Assembly: GCF_014268745.2 (NCBI RefSeq)
Contig: NZ_JABWRB020000002.1
Coordinates: 496,001-560,000, forward strand
Length of the DNA: 64,000 nucleotides
Direction: 5' to 3'
From: Pseudomonas zanjanensis
Lineage (GTDB): Bacteria; Pseudomonadota; Gammaproteobacteria; Pseudomonadales; Pseudomonadaceae
The notes under the pieces: model-generated
Told to the model about the DNA's origin: nothing
Databases searched by the model: none
Seen by the model: the letters and a program-made list of their open reading frames with translations, nothing else
Made by a program: the position numbers and the translations under genes
In this document: positions 8,723 through 17,515 of the stretch, piece after piece
Layout of the letters: each line of letters opens with the position of its first letter
Numbering within the stretch: the first letter of the stretch is position 1

Positions 8723-10216
8723 TCACATCGCACAAACCACACGATTTCGCCCACTGGCCTTCGCCTGGTACAGCGCCTTATCCGCAGCGAACAAAAGTTG
8801 CGAAAGCTCACCATATGGCCCATTCAGCCAAGTAGCGATGCCAATACTTACCGTCATGGTCGCTCCCCCCTCGGTCACTGGCGGTAATTGTTCAACCGCG
8901 TCGCGAATGTTCTGGGCCATGGTAAAGGCGCCCGCAGTGGTGGTCTCCGGCAGAATCACCGAGAATTCTTCACCGCCATAGCGCGCCGCCAGGTCGGCGG
9001 GGCGTCGCACATGCTGGCCGATCAACTGCGCCAAGGCCCGCAGGGCCTCGTCACCCTGTTGATGACCATGGCGATCGTTGAACGCCTTGAAGTGATCGGC
9101 ATCGATCATCAACACCGACAACGGTTGACCCGAACGTTGCGCGCGCAACCACTCCTGCTGCAACGTTTCGTCCAGGGTTCGCCGGTTGGCAAGGCCTGTG
9201 AGGGCGTCCGTGGCGGCCAGCTGTGCCAGTTCCCGTTCGGCATTGTGGCGGCGGCGCAATTCCCGGCGCAGCAGCCAGGTGAGCCAGAGCAAACCGATGC
9301 ACAGCGCACCGGTGGCGCCACTGACCAGCAATGCCGTGCGTTGCCAGGACGCGAAGACCTCTCGGGAGGAGAGCGCCACCACGACGATCAGTGGCAGGTT
9401 GCCTACCTGGGAAAAGGTGTATAGGCGCTGTGTCTGATCGACACTGGATATGCTGGTAAAACTGCCGTTGCCCTCGCGCAGGATACGCACGAAGTTCGGT
9501 CGGTTGCTGAAGTCCTTGCCAATCATGTCGTCAGCCAGGGGCGGTTCCTGGGCCAGCAGGATTCCATCGCGGCTGACCAGGTTGACCGTCCCATGGCCGA
9601 TGTTCAGGCTCTTGAACAACTGACTGAAGTAGTTCAGGCGCATCGCGGCTTCGGCCACGCCCATGAACTCGCCCTGGTCATCGCTCAGTCGATAGCTGAA
9701 GCTGATGCGCCAATCCTTGGTGGCACTCCTGGAACGGAACGGGCGGCTGATCATCATGTCCGGAGTCGGGTTTTGGACATGGGACTGGAAATACTCCCGG
9801 TCGGCGTAGTTGCCTTTGCGCGGTTCGACCGAGGCGGAATCGGCGATCACATCGCCCCGCTTGTCGAGCAGCAGGATGTCGCCTTTATAGGGAACGGTGG
9901 TGGCGCGGTCGAACAGGGCCAGGTGGCGGATCGTTGGCGAAACGTCTTTCAGGTCGTCGCGTTTTGCCGTGGCGATCAAGCCTTGTAGCGACAGGTCGTA
10001 GAGTTCGACGTTGCGCAGCACGTCGGCATCGATCAGTTGCACGATATTGTTCGCCGCGCGTGTGGCCGCCTGCTGAGCCGTTGCGTGTTCGCGAATCAAC
10101 AGGAACGTCACGATACTCAGGATGGCAATGACAACCAGCGAGCTGGCCAGTACGAGTACCCGTTCCGAACGTATCGAAGACGGGGTGTTGCCGGGTGTCG
10201 CACTGCGCGCGCTCAT
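8723..10216 (-). CDS. Membrane diguanylate cyclase with periplasmic Cache-type sensor
   Basis: This 497-residue protein should make cyclic di-GMP. It has an N-terminal transmembrane helix (residues ~20-40), a periplasmic dCache-like region (~45-285, with DKRGDVIADS and YADREYFQSH typical of Cache_1 sensors), a second helix (~290-320), and a C-terminal GGDEF domain. The active site reads GGEEF and an RxxD inhibitory site (RPAD) sits five residues before it, so both activity and product inhibition look intact. I chose ATG 10216 (MSARSATPG) because the upstream open frame lacks membrane or domain character. It stands alone; its signal is unknown. A link to the alginate genes, which need c-di-GMP through Alg44, is only a possibility. 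Confidence 0.93.
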   Translation of the reverse strand: MSARSATPGNTPSSIRSERVLVLASSLVVIAILSIVTFLLIREHATAQQAATRAANNIVQLIDADVLRNVELYDLSLQGLIATAKRDDLKDVSPTIRHLALFDRATTVPYKGDILLLDKRGDVIADSASVEPRKGNYADREYFQSHVQNPTPDMMISRPFRSRSATKDWRISFSYRLSDDQGEFMGVAEAAMRLNYFSQLFKSLNIGHGTVNLVSRDGILLAQEPPLADDMIGKDFSNRPNFVRILREGNGSFTSISSVDQTQRLYTFSQVGNLPLIVVVALSSREVFASWQRTALLVSGATGALCIGLLWLTWLLRRELRRRHNAERELAQLAATDALTGLANRRTLDETLQQEWLRAQRSGQPLSVLMIDADHFKAFNDRHGHQQGDEALRALAQLIGQHVRRPADLAARYGGEEFSVILPETTTAGAFTMAQNIRDAVEQLPPVTEGGATMTVSIGIATWLNGPYGELSQLLFAADKALYQAKASGRNRVVCAM

Positions 10217-10445
10217 GGTTCCGATGTCTGCATTGTCATAGGGTTGGGATCCGTCCCAAAGGATTGCAAACCGGCAAATGAACCAGATGCTGGCCTTTTG
10301 CTGATTGTGCTTGGATCGATGAGAGCGGGCAATCAGTGTTTGCGCAATATCTGGTACGCGCTGCCGAAGGTGGCGATCTGATAATTTTGATTCAGTTGGC
10401 TTTCGCCCAGCATTCAACTGGAAAACACCGGACCTTGTGGCGGTG

Positions 10446-11813
10446 TCAGGCTGGCAAGCGGATTCCGAACGTGTTGGCGCCCTGGTCGCTGTGCACAAAA
10501 ACATCGCCACCATGCATCAGTGCGATGGCCTTGACGATGGCCAGCCCCAGCCCATGGTTGGCGCCGCTGTTGCTGCGCGAGGCATCGACGCGATAGAAAC
10601 GTTCGAACAGGCGCGGCAGGTGTTCGCCGGCAATCGGGTCGCCGGGGTTGGTGACGGCGAGGCAGATCTGCTCGCCAAGGGCTTCGATGCGCACATCGAT
10701 CACTTGACCGGGCGCCGTGTGCTGGACGGCGTTGCTCAACAGGTTGATCAGCGCCCGGCGCAGGTGGGCGATCTCGATGTTGGCCTGGGCATCGCCGCTG
10801 ACCCGGACCTGGACTTGGGCATCTTCCAGAATGAAGTCCAGGTAATCGAGGGTGGTTGCCACTTCGCTGGCCAGGGAGGTGCTGGTCAACTTGGTGGCCT
10901 TGCTGCCCTGGTCGGCGCTGGCCAGGAACAGCATGTCGTTGATGATCGAGCGCAGCCGCTCCAACTCCTCGAGATTCGATTGCAGCACTTCGAAGTAATG
11001 TTCGGCCGAGCGTCCGCGGGTCAGCGCCACCTGGGTCTGGCCGATCAGGTTGGTCAAGGGCGAGCGCAGTTCATGGGCGACGTCGGCGTTGAACGACTCC
11101 AGCCGTGAGTAAGCCTGTTCGACCCGGTCCAGAGTGGCGTTGAAGGAGCTGACGAACTGGTTCAGTTCCGGCGGCAAGGGCGACAGTTGCAAGCGCCCGG
11201 ACAGGCGGGGCGGGGTCAGGCGTTGGGCTTCATCGGAAAGCTTGATCAGCGGCTTGAGGCCGATGCGCGCGACCCAATAGCCCAGCAACGAAGCCAGGAG
11301 CACTCCGACAATCGCCAGGCTCACCAGCGCCACCAACAGGCGATGCTGGGTCTGGTAGAAGGTCTCGGTGTCGATACCGATCATGAAACGCAGCGGCGGG
11401 CGTTGGTCCTTGGCCGGGAACTGGCTCACCAGGACTTTCATCGGGTAGTGTCGATGGGGCAACGTCAGGTCGCGTTTACCCAGGGGACCTTGGGCAAAGG
11501 TGCGGATCTGCCCATCGGGATCGCCGTACTCAAAGCGCGGATCGTCACTGACGATCCAGAAATGGATGCGCTTGTCTTCCTCGCCGAGCAATCGCAGCTT
11601 GTTGTTGATCTTTACCCAGTGTTCAGGCGTGCCATAGCGACCGACAGTAGACTCCAGGACACTGTAGCGGGCATCGAGCTCGGCTTCGGGTAACAGGCCC
11701 AGGCCTTTGGCGACTTGTTGATACAAAGCGCCACCGATCAACAGGAACACTAATGCCGCCACCAGCGTGAACAGGCCGCTGAGGCGCAGGGCGATGCTGT
11801 CAGGCAATTTCAT
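10446..11813 (-). CDS. Sensor histidine kinase (heavy-metal / copper sensor type)
   Basis: The 455-residue inner-membrane kinase has transmembrane helices near residues 10-32 and ~160-185 around a periplasmic sensor region, a HAMP segment, the phospho-acceptor H-box HELRSPLTNL, an N-box (LINLLSNAVQHT) and the glycine-rich NHGLGLAIVKAIA ATP-binding motif. The architecture matches CusS/CopS-like kinases. Its ATG at 11813 overlaps the response-regulator gene by 14 bp, and both are downstream of the RND pump genes, so the kinase probably controls this pump. The ligand cannot be told from sequence. Confidence 0.9.
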   Translation of the reverse strand: MKLPDSIALRLSGLFTLVAALVFLLIGGALYQQVAKGLGLLPEAELDARYSVLESTVGRYGTPEHWVKINNKLRLLGEEDKRIHFWIVSDDPRFEYGDPDGQIRTFAQGPLGKRDLTLPHRHYPMKVLVSQFPAKDQRPPLRFMIGIDTETFYQTQHRLLVALVSLAIVGVLLASLLGYWVARIGLKPLIKLSDEAQRLTPPRLSGRLQLSPLPPELNQFVSSFNATLDRVEQAYSRLESFNADVAHELRSPLTNLIGQTQVALTRGRSAEHYFEVLQSNLEELERLRSIINDMLFLASADQGSKATKLTSTSLASEVATTLDYLDFILEDAQVQVRVSGDAQANIEIAHLRRALINLLSNAVQHTAPGQVIDVRIEALGEQICLAVTNPGDPIAGEHLPRLFERFYRVDASRSNSGANHGLGLAIVKAIALMHGGDVFVHSDQGANTFGIRLPA

Positions 11814-12483
11814 TGCCGCGATTCTCCAGCACATAACCCATGCCGCGAATGGTGTGCAGCAACTTTTGCTCGAATGGCCCGTCGAGCTTGGCCCGCAAGC
11901 GTTTGATCGCCACTTCCACCACGTTGGCGTCACTGTCGAAGTTGATGTCCCAGACCATTTCGGCAATGGCGGTCTTCGAAAGGATTTCGCCCTGGCGGCG
12001 GGCCAGGACACTGAGCAGGGAGAACTCCTTGGCGGTCAGGTCCAGGCGCTGGCCGGCGCGGGTGGCCTTGCGGCTTATCAGATCGATCCACAGGTCGGCG
12101 ATGCTCACCTGCACCGGTTCATGGCCGCCACTGCGGCGGGTCAGGGCTTGCAGGCGGGCCACCAGTTCCAGGAACGAAAAGGGCTTGCCCAGGTAGTCGT
12201 CGGCGCCGTCGCGCAGCCCCTTGATGCGGTCCTCGACCCGTTCCCGGGCGGTGAGCATGATCACCGGCGTCTGCTTGCGGGCGCGCAAGGCCCGGAGCAC
12301 GCCGAAGCCGTCCAAGCCCGGCAGCATCACGTCGAGCACGATCACCGCATAGTCGGTTTCCAGGGCCAGGTGCAGCCCCTCGATGCCGTCCGGCGCCACG
12401 TCCACGGTGTAGCCCTGTTCGGTCAGGCCGCGGTGCAGGTAGTCCGCGGTTTTTTCTTCGTCTTCGATGATCAGAACGCGCAT
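11800..12483 (-). CDS. OmpR/CopR-family response regulator
   Basis: A 227-residue two-domain regulator: receiver domain (MRVLIIEDEEKTADYLHRGL, phospho-acceptor Asp in VIVLDVMLPGLDGFG, Thr in MLTARE, Lys in YLGKPF) followed by a winged-helix DNA-binding domain (LTAKEFSLLSVLARRQGEILSK...VVEVAIKRLRAKLDG). It is the partner of the kinase that overlaps its end. The start is 9 bases after the RND gene stop, so pump, regulator and kinase form one transcription unit, as in the mdtABC-baeSR arrangement of enterics. Confidence 0.93.
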   Translation of the reverse strand: MRVLIIEDEEKTADYLHRGLTEQGYTVDVAPDGIEGLHLALETDYAVIVLDVMLPGLDGFGVLRALRARKQTPVIMLTARERVEDRIKGLRDGADDYLGKPFSFLELVARLQALTRRSGGHEPVQVSIADLWIDLISRKATRAGQRLDLTAKEFSLLSVLARRQGEILSKTAIAEMVWDINFDSDANVVEVAIKRLRAKLDGPFEQKLLHTIRGMGYVLENRGNEIA

Positions 12484-12492
12484 GGCTCCGCC

Positions 12493-15400
12493 TCAGTGGT
12501 CTGTGCTTGCCAGCGCCGCCGTCGGCGCCGACCCTGGCTGGTGGGCGGGCCGATGGAACAGGCGCTCGAGCCACAAGTATATGACCGGTGTGGTGAACAG
12601 CGTCAGCGCCTGGCTCACCAGCAGGCCGCCCACCACCGCGATGCCCAGGGGCTGGCGCAGTTCCGCGCCGGCGCCGTAGCCGAGCATCAGCGGCAGCGCA
12701 CCGAGCAGGGCGGCCAGGGTGGTCATCATGATCGGACGGAAGCGTGTCAGGCACGCCTGGAAAATCGCCTCCTGGGGCGCCAGTCCTCTGTTGCGTTGGG
12801 CGTCGAGGGCGAAGTCGATCATCAGGATGCCGTTCTTCTTGACGATCCCGATCAGCAGCACCAGCCCGATCAGCGCCATGATCGAAAAGTCCTGGCCCAG
12901 CAGCCAGAGCATGATCAGCGCGCCGAGGCCGGCCGAGGGCAGGGTAGAAATGATCGTCAACGGGTGTACGAAACTCTCGTAGAGCACGCCGAGGATGATG
13001 TAGACGGCCACCAGCGCGGCGAGGATCAGCCATGGCTGGCTCGCCAGCGAACTTTGGAAAGCCTGGGCCGCGCCCTGGAAATTACCGGTGATGGCGGCGG
13101 GCATGCCGATTTCGTTTTTTGCCTGGTCGAGCAGGCGCACCGCGTCTCCCAGGGCCACGCCGGGCGCCAGGTTGAACGACAGGTTGGCGGCCGGGAACAT
13201 GCCGTCGTGGGCAATGGACAGCGGGCCGTTGCTCGGCGCATCGAAGCGGGCCAGGGCCGAGAGCGGCACCATTTCCCCGCTCAAGGGCGAGCGCAGGTAG
13301 AAATATGCCAGGCTTTCGGCCTTGCCCCGCTGCGCGGTGTCGAGCTCCAGGATCACGTTGTACTGGTTGGTCTCGGTCTGGAATTCATTGATCTGTCGCT
13401 GGCCGAAGGCGTCGTACAGGGCTTGGTCGACATCGGTGGCGGTGAGGCCGAAACGCGCCGCCGCGCTGCGGTCGATGTTGATGTGGGTGATGCTGCCGCC
13501 CAGTTGCAGGTCGTTGGAGATGTCGCGGAACGCCGGGTTGCCGCGCAGCTTGTCGGTGAGTTTTTGCGTCCAGGCGTTGAGGCTCGGCCCGTCATTGCTC
13601 TTGAGCACATATTGGTACTGGGCGCGACTGGGGCCGGAGCTGAGGTTGATGTCCTGCCCGGCCCTGAGGTACAGCACCACGCCAGGGATTTTCAACAATT
13701 GCGGGCGGATCCGATCGATGAAGCCACTGGCCGACACGTCACGCTCGCCCCGGGGCTTGAGGGCGATCCAGAAGCGGCCGTTGGCGATGGTCTGGTTGTT
13801 GCCCGAGACACCGACGGAGTGGGAGAAGGTCTGCACCGCCGGGTCGGCGGCGACGATCTCGGCCAGGGCCTTGTGCTTGGCCACCATGTCCGGGAACGAC
13901 ACATCGGCGGCGGCTTCGCTGGTGCCCAGCACCAGGCCGGTGTCCTGTACCGGGAAGAAGCCCTTGGGAATGAACACGTAGCCGACCACCGCCAGTGCGA
14001 GGGTCAGGCCGAACACGCCGATCATCAGTTTTTGATGGGCGAGGGCCCGACGCAGGCCGCGTTCATACCAGCCCAACAAGCGTTCGCCGAACCCTGGCGA
14101 GTCGTGGGCGTGGTGCACCGGGGCACGCATGAACAGCGCGGCCAGGGTCGGCGCCAATGTGAGGGACACCACCACCGAAATCAGGATGGTCGAGGTGGCG
14201 GTCAGGGCAAACTCCTTGAACAGGCGCCCGACCACGCCGCCCATGAACAGCAGCGGAATGAACGCGGCGATCAGCGAGAAACTGATGGAAACCACGGTGA
14301 AGCCAATCTCGCCGGCCCCCTTGATCGCCGCCTCGCGCATGCCATCGCCGGCCTCCAGGTGCCGGTGGATGTTCTCCACCACCACAATCGCATCGTCCAC
14401 CACGAACCCCACCGAGATGACGATCGCCACCAGGGTCAGGTTGTTCAAGCTGAACCCCATCACGTACATCAGGGCGAAACTGGCGATCAGCGACACCCCC
14501 AGCACCGCCGAGACGATCAACGTCGCCGAGAGCTGGCGCAGGAACAACGCCATTACCGCCACCACCAGCAGCACCGCGATCAGCAAGGTGATCTCCACTT
14601 CATGCAACGAGGCGCGGATGGTCTGGGTGCGGTCGATCAGCACTTTGACCTGCACCGCGGCGGGCAACATCGCTTGCAAGGTGGGCAGGGCCGCCTGGAT
14701 GCGGTCGACGGTCTCGACGATGTTCGCCCCCGGCTGCCGGAAGATCACCAGGTTGACCCCCGGCTCGTTGTCGGACCAGGCCTGGACGTAGGCGTTCTCC
14801 GAGCCGTTGACCACCTTGGCGATGTCCTTGAGATGTACGGGTGCCCCGTCCCGGTAGGACACGATCAGCTCGCCATACTCGGCAGGTTGGAACAATTGGT
14901 CGTTGGTGGACAGGGTGGAAATGCTCGACTCGCCGTACAGCGCGCCCTTGGCCAGGTTGAGGCTGGCCTGTTGCAGCGCCAGGCGAATGTCCGCCAGGGT
15001 CAGGCCGATGGCGGCGAGCCGGTCGGCCGAGGCCTGGACGCGGATCGCCGGGCGCTGCTGGCCGGTGATGTAGATTTGTCCGACGCCGTCGATCTGGCTG
15101 ATCTGGCGGGCGAGCAGGGTTTCGACGTAGTCGCTCAGTTCGGTGCCGGGCATCAGGCTGGAGCTGATGCTGAGGATCAGCACCGGGCTGTCGGCGGGGT
15201 TGACCTTGCGCCAGGTCGGCAGGTTCGGCATGTCGTTGGGCAATTTGCCAGCGGCGGTGTTGATGGCGGCCTGCACTTCCTGGGCGGCGGTGTCGATGCT
15301 TTTATCGAGGCTGAATTGCAGGATCAGGTTGGTCGAGCCCAAGGCACTGCTGGACGTCATTTGGGTGATGCCGGGAATGGCGCTGAATTGCACTTCCAGC

Positions 15401-15609
15401 GGCGTCGCCACCGACGACGCCATGGTTTCGGGGCTGGCCCCGGGCAACTGGGCATTGACCTGGATGGTCGGGAACTCCGCCTCCGGCAACGGCGCGACGG
15501 GCAGGCGAGGAAAGGCGATTACCCCCAGCAGCACCAGGGCAAATGTCAGCAGCACCGTGGCGATGGGGTGGTCGATGCACCACGCCGAAACCGAGCCGCG
15601 GCCCTTCAT
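12493..15609 (-). CDS. RND multidrug efflux transporter (MdtC/MuxC-like inner-membrane pump)
   Basis: This 1038-residue protein is a proton-driven RND pump of the HAE1 class. It shows the two-fold repeated architecture: a helix near residue 15-35, a large periplasmic loop, helices 2-6, helix 7 near 530, a second loop and helices 8-12. Family motifs include FPRLPVAPLPEAEFPTIQV, the helix-4 region with VVDDAIVVVENIHRHLEAG, and GIVKKNGILMIDFAL. It starts at ATG 15609, overlapping the adaptor gene by 4 bp. MdtB/MdtC-type systems normally have two RND genes; only one is present here and no outer-membrane factor is encoded in the operon. Confidence 0.94.
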   Translation of the reverse strand: MKGRGSVSAWCIDHPIATVLLTFALVLLGVIAFPRLPVAPLPEAEFPTIQVNAQLPGASPETMASSVATPLEVQFSAIPGITQMTSSSALGSTNLILQFSLDKSIDTAAQEVQAAINTAAGKLPNDMPNLPTWRKVNPADSPVLILSISSSLMPGTELSDYVETLLARQISQIDGVGQIYITGQQRPAIRVQASADRLAAIGLTLADIRLALQQASLNLAKGALYGESSISTLSTNDQLFQPAEYGELIVSYRDGAPVHLKDIAKVVNGSENAYVQAWSDNEPGVNLVIFRQPGANIVETVDRIQAALPTLQAMLPAAVQVKVLIDRTQTIRASLHEVEITLLIAVLLVVAVMALFLRQLSATLIVSAVLGVSLIASFALMYVMGFSLNNLTLVAIVISVGFVVDDAIVVVENIHRHLEAGDGMREAAIKGAGEIGFTVVSISFSLIAAFIPLLFMGGVVGRLFKEFALTATSTILISVVVSLTLAPTLAALFMRAPVHHAHDSPGFGERLLGWYERGLRRALAHQKLMIGVFGLTLALAVVGYVFIPKGFFPVQDTGLVLGTSEAAADVSFPDMVAKHKALAEIVAADPAVQTFSHSVGVSGNNQTIANGRFWIALKPRGERDVSASGFIDRIRPQLLKIPGVVLYLRAGQDINLSSGPSRAQYQYVLKSNDGPSLNAWTQKLTDKLRGNPAFRDISNDLQLGGSITHINIDRSAAARFGLTATDVDQALYDAFGQRQINEFQTETNQYNVILELDTAQRGKAESLAYFYLRSPLSGEMVPLSALARFDAPSNGPLSIAHDGMFPAANLSFNLAPGVALGDAVRLLDQAKNEIGMPAAITGNFQGAAQAFQSSLASQPWLILAALVAVYIILGVLYESFVHPLTIISTLPSAGLGALIMLWLLGQDFSIMALIGLVLLIGIVKKNGILMIDFALDAQRNRGLAPQEAIFQACLTRFRPIMMTTLAALLGALPLMLGYGAGAELRQPLGIAVVGGLLVSQALTLFTTPVIYLWLERLFHRPAHQPGSAPTAALASTDH

Positions 15610-16763
15610 GGTTGCGACTCCGCAGTCTTGGCCAGGGCGGGCGGATCACTGAGCACCTGGATGTGGCTGCCCGGCTTGAGCCGTGACTGGCCGTCGCTCA
15701 CCAGTTGGTCGCCGGCGTTGACTCCCTTGATGATGTGCAGGTCGCTGTCCTGGTAAACCATCGTCACCGGCACGCTCTCGACCTTGTCGCCCTTGATCCG
15801 GTACACGAAGTGTTGCTCCAGGCCACGCTGGACCACGGTGGGCGGCACCACCAGGGCGTCCTTGTCGATGGCCGTCTGGATTTTCAGCGTCACCAGTTGC
15901 CCAGGCCACAGTCGTTGCGCGGCGTTGTTGAATTCGGCCTTGGCCCGCAGGGTTCCGGTGTTGGCGTTGATCTGGTTATCGATGAGGCTCAGGCGCCCCT
16001 CGCCGAGCAGTTCCCCGGTGGCGCCATCGGCACCGATGTAAGCCTTGACCAAGGCTTGTTCAGGGGCGGCGATCAACCGTTGCAAGGTCGGCAGCATTTG
16101 TTGGGGCAGGGAGAACTCCACCGCGATCGGGTCGATCTGGGTCACCGTGAACAGGCCTTCGGCATCGCTGGTGCGCAGGAAGTTGCCTTCGTCTACGTTG
16201 CGAATGCCGACGCGCCCGCTCACCGGGGAGCGGATCTGGGTGTAGGACAGTTGCACCTGTGCCGAGTCGATGGCCGCCTGGTTGCCCTGGGCGGTCGCCT
16301 TGAGCTGGTTGACCAGGGCCTGTTGCTGGTCATAGGTCTGCTTCGAGACGCCGTCATCGACGCTCAGCAACTTGTAGCGCTTGAGGTTGACCTGGGCCAC
16401 CGCCAGCTGCGCCTGGCTCTCGCCGAGCTGGGCCCGGGCCTGGTCGAGGCTGGCGCGGATCGAGCGGTCGTCGATGGTCGCCAGCAGGTCACCCTTCTTG
16501 ACCAGCTGCCCTTCCTTGACCAGCAGCCGGGTGAGGATGCCGTCGATCTGCGGCCGGATTACCACGCTGTGCAGCGACAGGACCGTGCCGATGCCGCTGG
16601 CAAAGCGCGGCACATCCTTTTGCACCACGCTGACGGCCCGTACCGGAACGGCGGCGGGGGCGCCGGGCTTGGCGGCCACGGGCTTGAGCGCATACCAGAG
16701 GACGAGGGCCGCCAGGGCGACCAACAGCATGACAAGCAGGACAGTTTTCTTCTGGGTGCGCAT
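15606..16763 (-). CDS. RND efflux periplasmic adaptor (membrane fusion protein, MdtA-like)
   Basis: A 385-residue adaptor that would link the RND pump to an outer-membrane channel. It has an N-terminal signal/anchor helix (LLVMLLVALAALVLWYAL), a lipoyl/biotinyl-like half (VVIRPQIDGILTRLLVKEGQLVKKGDLLATID), a coiled-coil hairpin (~105-165), the second lipoyl half (TQIRSPVSGRVGIRNVDEG) and a beta-barrel plus membrane-proximal domain. First gene of a four-gene operon. A 4-bp overlap with the RND gene suggests translational coupling. Confidence 0.93.
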   Translation of the reverse strand: MRTQKKTVLLVMLLVALAALVLWYALKPVAAKPGAPAAVPVRAVSVVQKDVPRFASGIGTVLSLHSVVIRPQIDGILTRLLVKEGQLVKKGDLLATIDDRSIRASLDQARAQLGESQAQLAVAQVNLKRYKLLSVDDGVSKQTYDQQQALVNQLKATAQGNQAAIDSAQVQLSYTQIRSPVSGRVGIRNVDEGNFLRTSDAEGLFTVTQIDPIAVEFSLPQQMLPTLQRLIAAPEQALVKAYIGADGATGELLGEGRLSLIDNQINANTGTLRAKAEFNNAAQRLWPGQLVTLKIQTAIDKDALVVPPTVVQRGLEQHFVYRIKGDKVESVPVTMVYQDSDLHIIKGVNAGDQLVSDGQSRLKPGSHIQVLSDPPALAKTAESQP

Positions 16764-16910
16764 GGATATGAAGGGCCGGTTCGGGACGCAGGAGTTTGAG
16801 CTTTCTTATATAGCGTTGCGAGCCGGTCAGGAAGGTGACGGCTAACTGACAGGCGTGTCAGTTTTGTCCTGGATTGCTGTCGGATGAAGGGATGTTGGGT
16901 TTGCTGGCCC

Positions 16911-17012
16911 CATCGCGAGCAAGCTCGGCTCCCACAGTGGCTCTGTGTTGGATATCAGTTTCGTGCCCACTGAAGATTGAATGTGGGAGCGAGCCTGCTC
17001 GCGATGGCGGTG
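16911..17012. repeat. Pair of family A REPs in outward orientation
   Basis: TCGCGAGCAAGCTCGGCTCCCAC at 16914-16936 is followed by GTGGGAGCGAGCCTGCTCGCGA starting at 16983. The order is the reverse of the usual inward REPIN arms. The right arm of the first copy has one extra G. Together with the following family B copy it occupies the 467-bp gap between the efflux operon and the small gene at 17231. Confidence 0.75.
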
Positions 17013-17107
17013 GTTCATGTTGGATGAAACTGGCCTGCGCGCCGGGATATCGGGCAGGTATACTGCCGCCTTTCGCGGCTTGCCTACCGAGCCCGGCATA
17101 CTGAATT

Positions 17108-17197
17108 GTGGCGAGGGAGCTTGCTCCCGCTTGAGTGCGAAGCGCTCACAGGGATGGGGCCGCTTCGCACCCAAGCGGGAGCAAGCTCCCTCGCCAC
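17108..17197. repeat. REPIN, family B
   Basis: GTGGCGAGGG...AGCTTGCTCCCGC and the inverted arm ending CCCTCGCCAC flank a ~40-bp spacer that itself contains the short inverted repeat GAGTGCGAAGCGCTC. It ends 33 bases before the small gene at 17231. Confidence 0.88.
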
Positions 17198-17230
17198 GGG
17201 TTTGTTGTCCTACTCAAGTGAATAATTCAA

Positions 17231-17488
17231 ATGACTTCCTCAATACCATCGCCCGCGGACGAACGCTCGCAAGGCGAACCGTCTGGCCAGACGGACAGCG
17301 ATGTTTCCAGCAGCGAGGACGTGAAAGCGGCGATCCCCGCCTTCAAATTCCCATTCAAACCCGGTGAACTGGCTGCGGCCAAGGGCGCCGGCCAGCAGCC
17401 GTGGTACAAGAATGGCGCAAAGAATGGCCATACCAAGACCCCGGGCGCCGCGCCTCCCGGCACGCGCCGCTCGATGGGCAAGCGCTGA
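17231..17488 (+). CDS. Small conserved-type hypothetical protein (85 aa)
   Basis: I do not recognise a function. The product is hydrophilic: an acidic, Ser/Asp-rich first half (residues 1-35) and a basic, Pro/Gly-rich second half ending in PGTRRSMGKR, with no membrane segment or signal peptide. It looks disordered and could bind RNA, DNA or a partner protein, but that is a guess. The ribosome site is weak (AAGTGA ~11 bases before the ATG). The strongest reason to accept it is the coherent charge pattern and lack of a better frame; overlapping frames on the other strand look like shadows. Confidence 0.55.
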   Translation: MTSSIPSPADERSQGEPSGQTDSDVSSSEDVKAAIPAFKFPFKPGELAAAKGAGQQPWYKNGAKNGHTKTPGAAPPGTRRSMGKR

Positions 17489-17515
17489 AGTCATTCTTCA
17501 CGCACGGGCACGACT

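Noticed and set aside
8299..8835. A 178-codon + strand frame after lpxC
   Set aside because: It runs through the lpxC terminator and two REPINs and into the complement of the cyclase gene; repeat-translated peptide only.
12119..13033. A 304-codon minus-strand frame overlapping the response regulator and RND genes
   Set aside because: Out-of-frame shadow: Arg/Pro/Ala-rich translation of the two real genes with no domain.
11767..15756. A 1329-codon open frame on the + strand opposite the RND genes
   Set aside because: It is antisense to a clear RND transporter, kinase and regulator; composition is Q/H/R/G-rich as expected for the complement of GC-rich coding DNA and no domain is recognisable.
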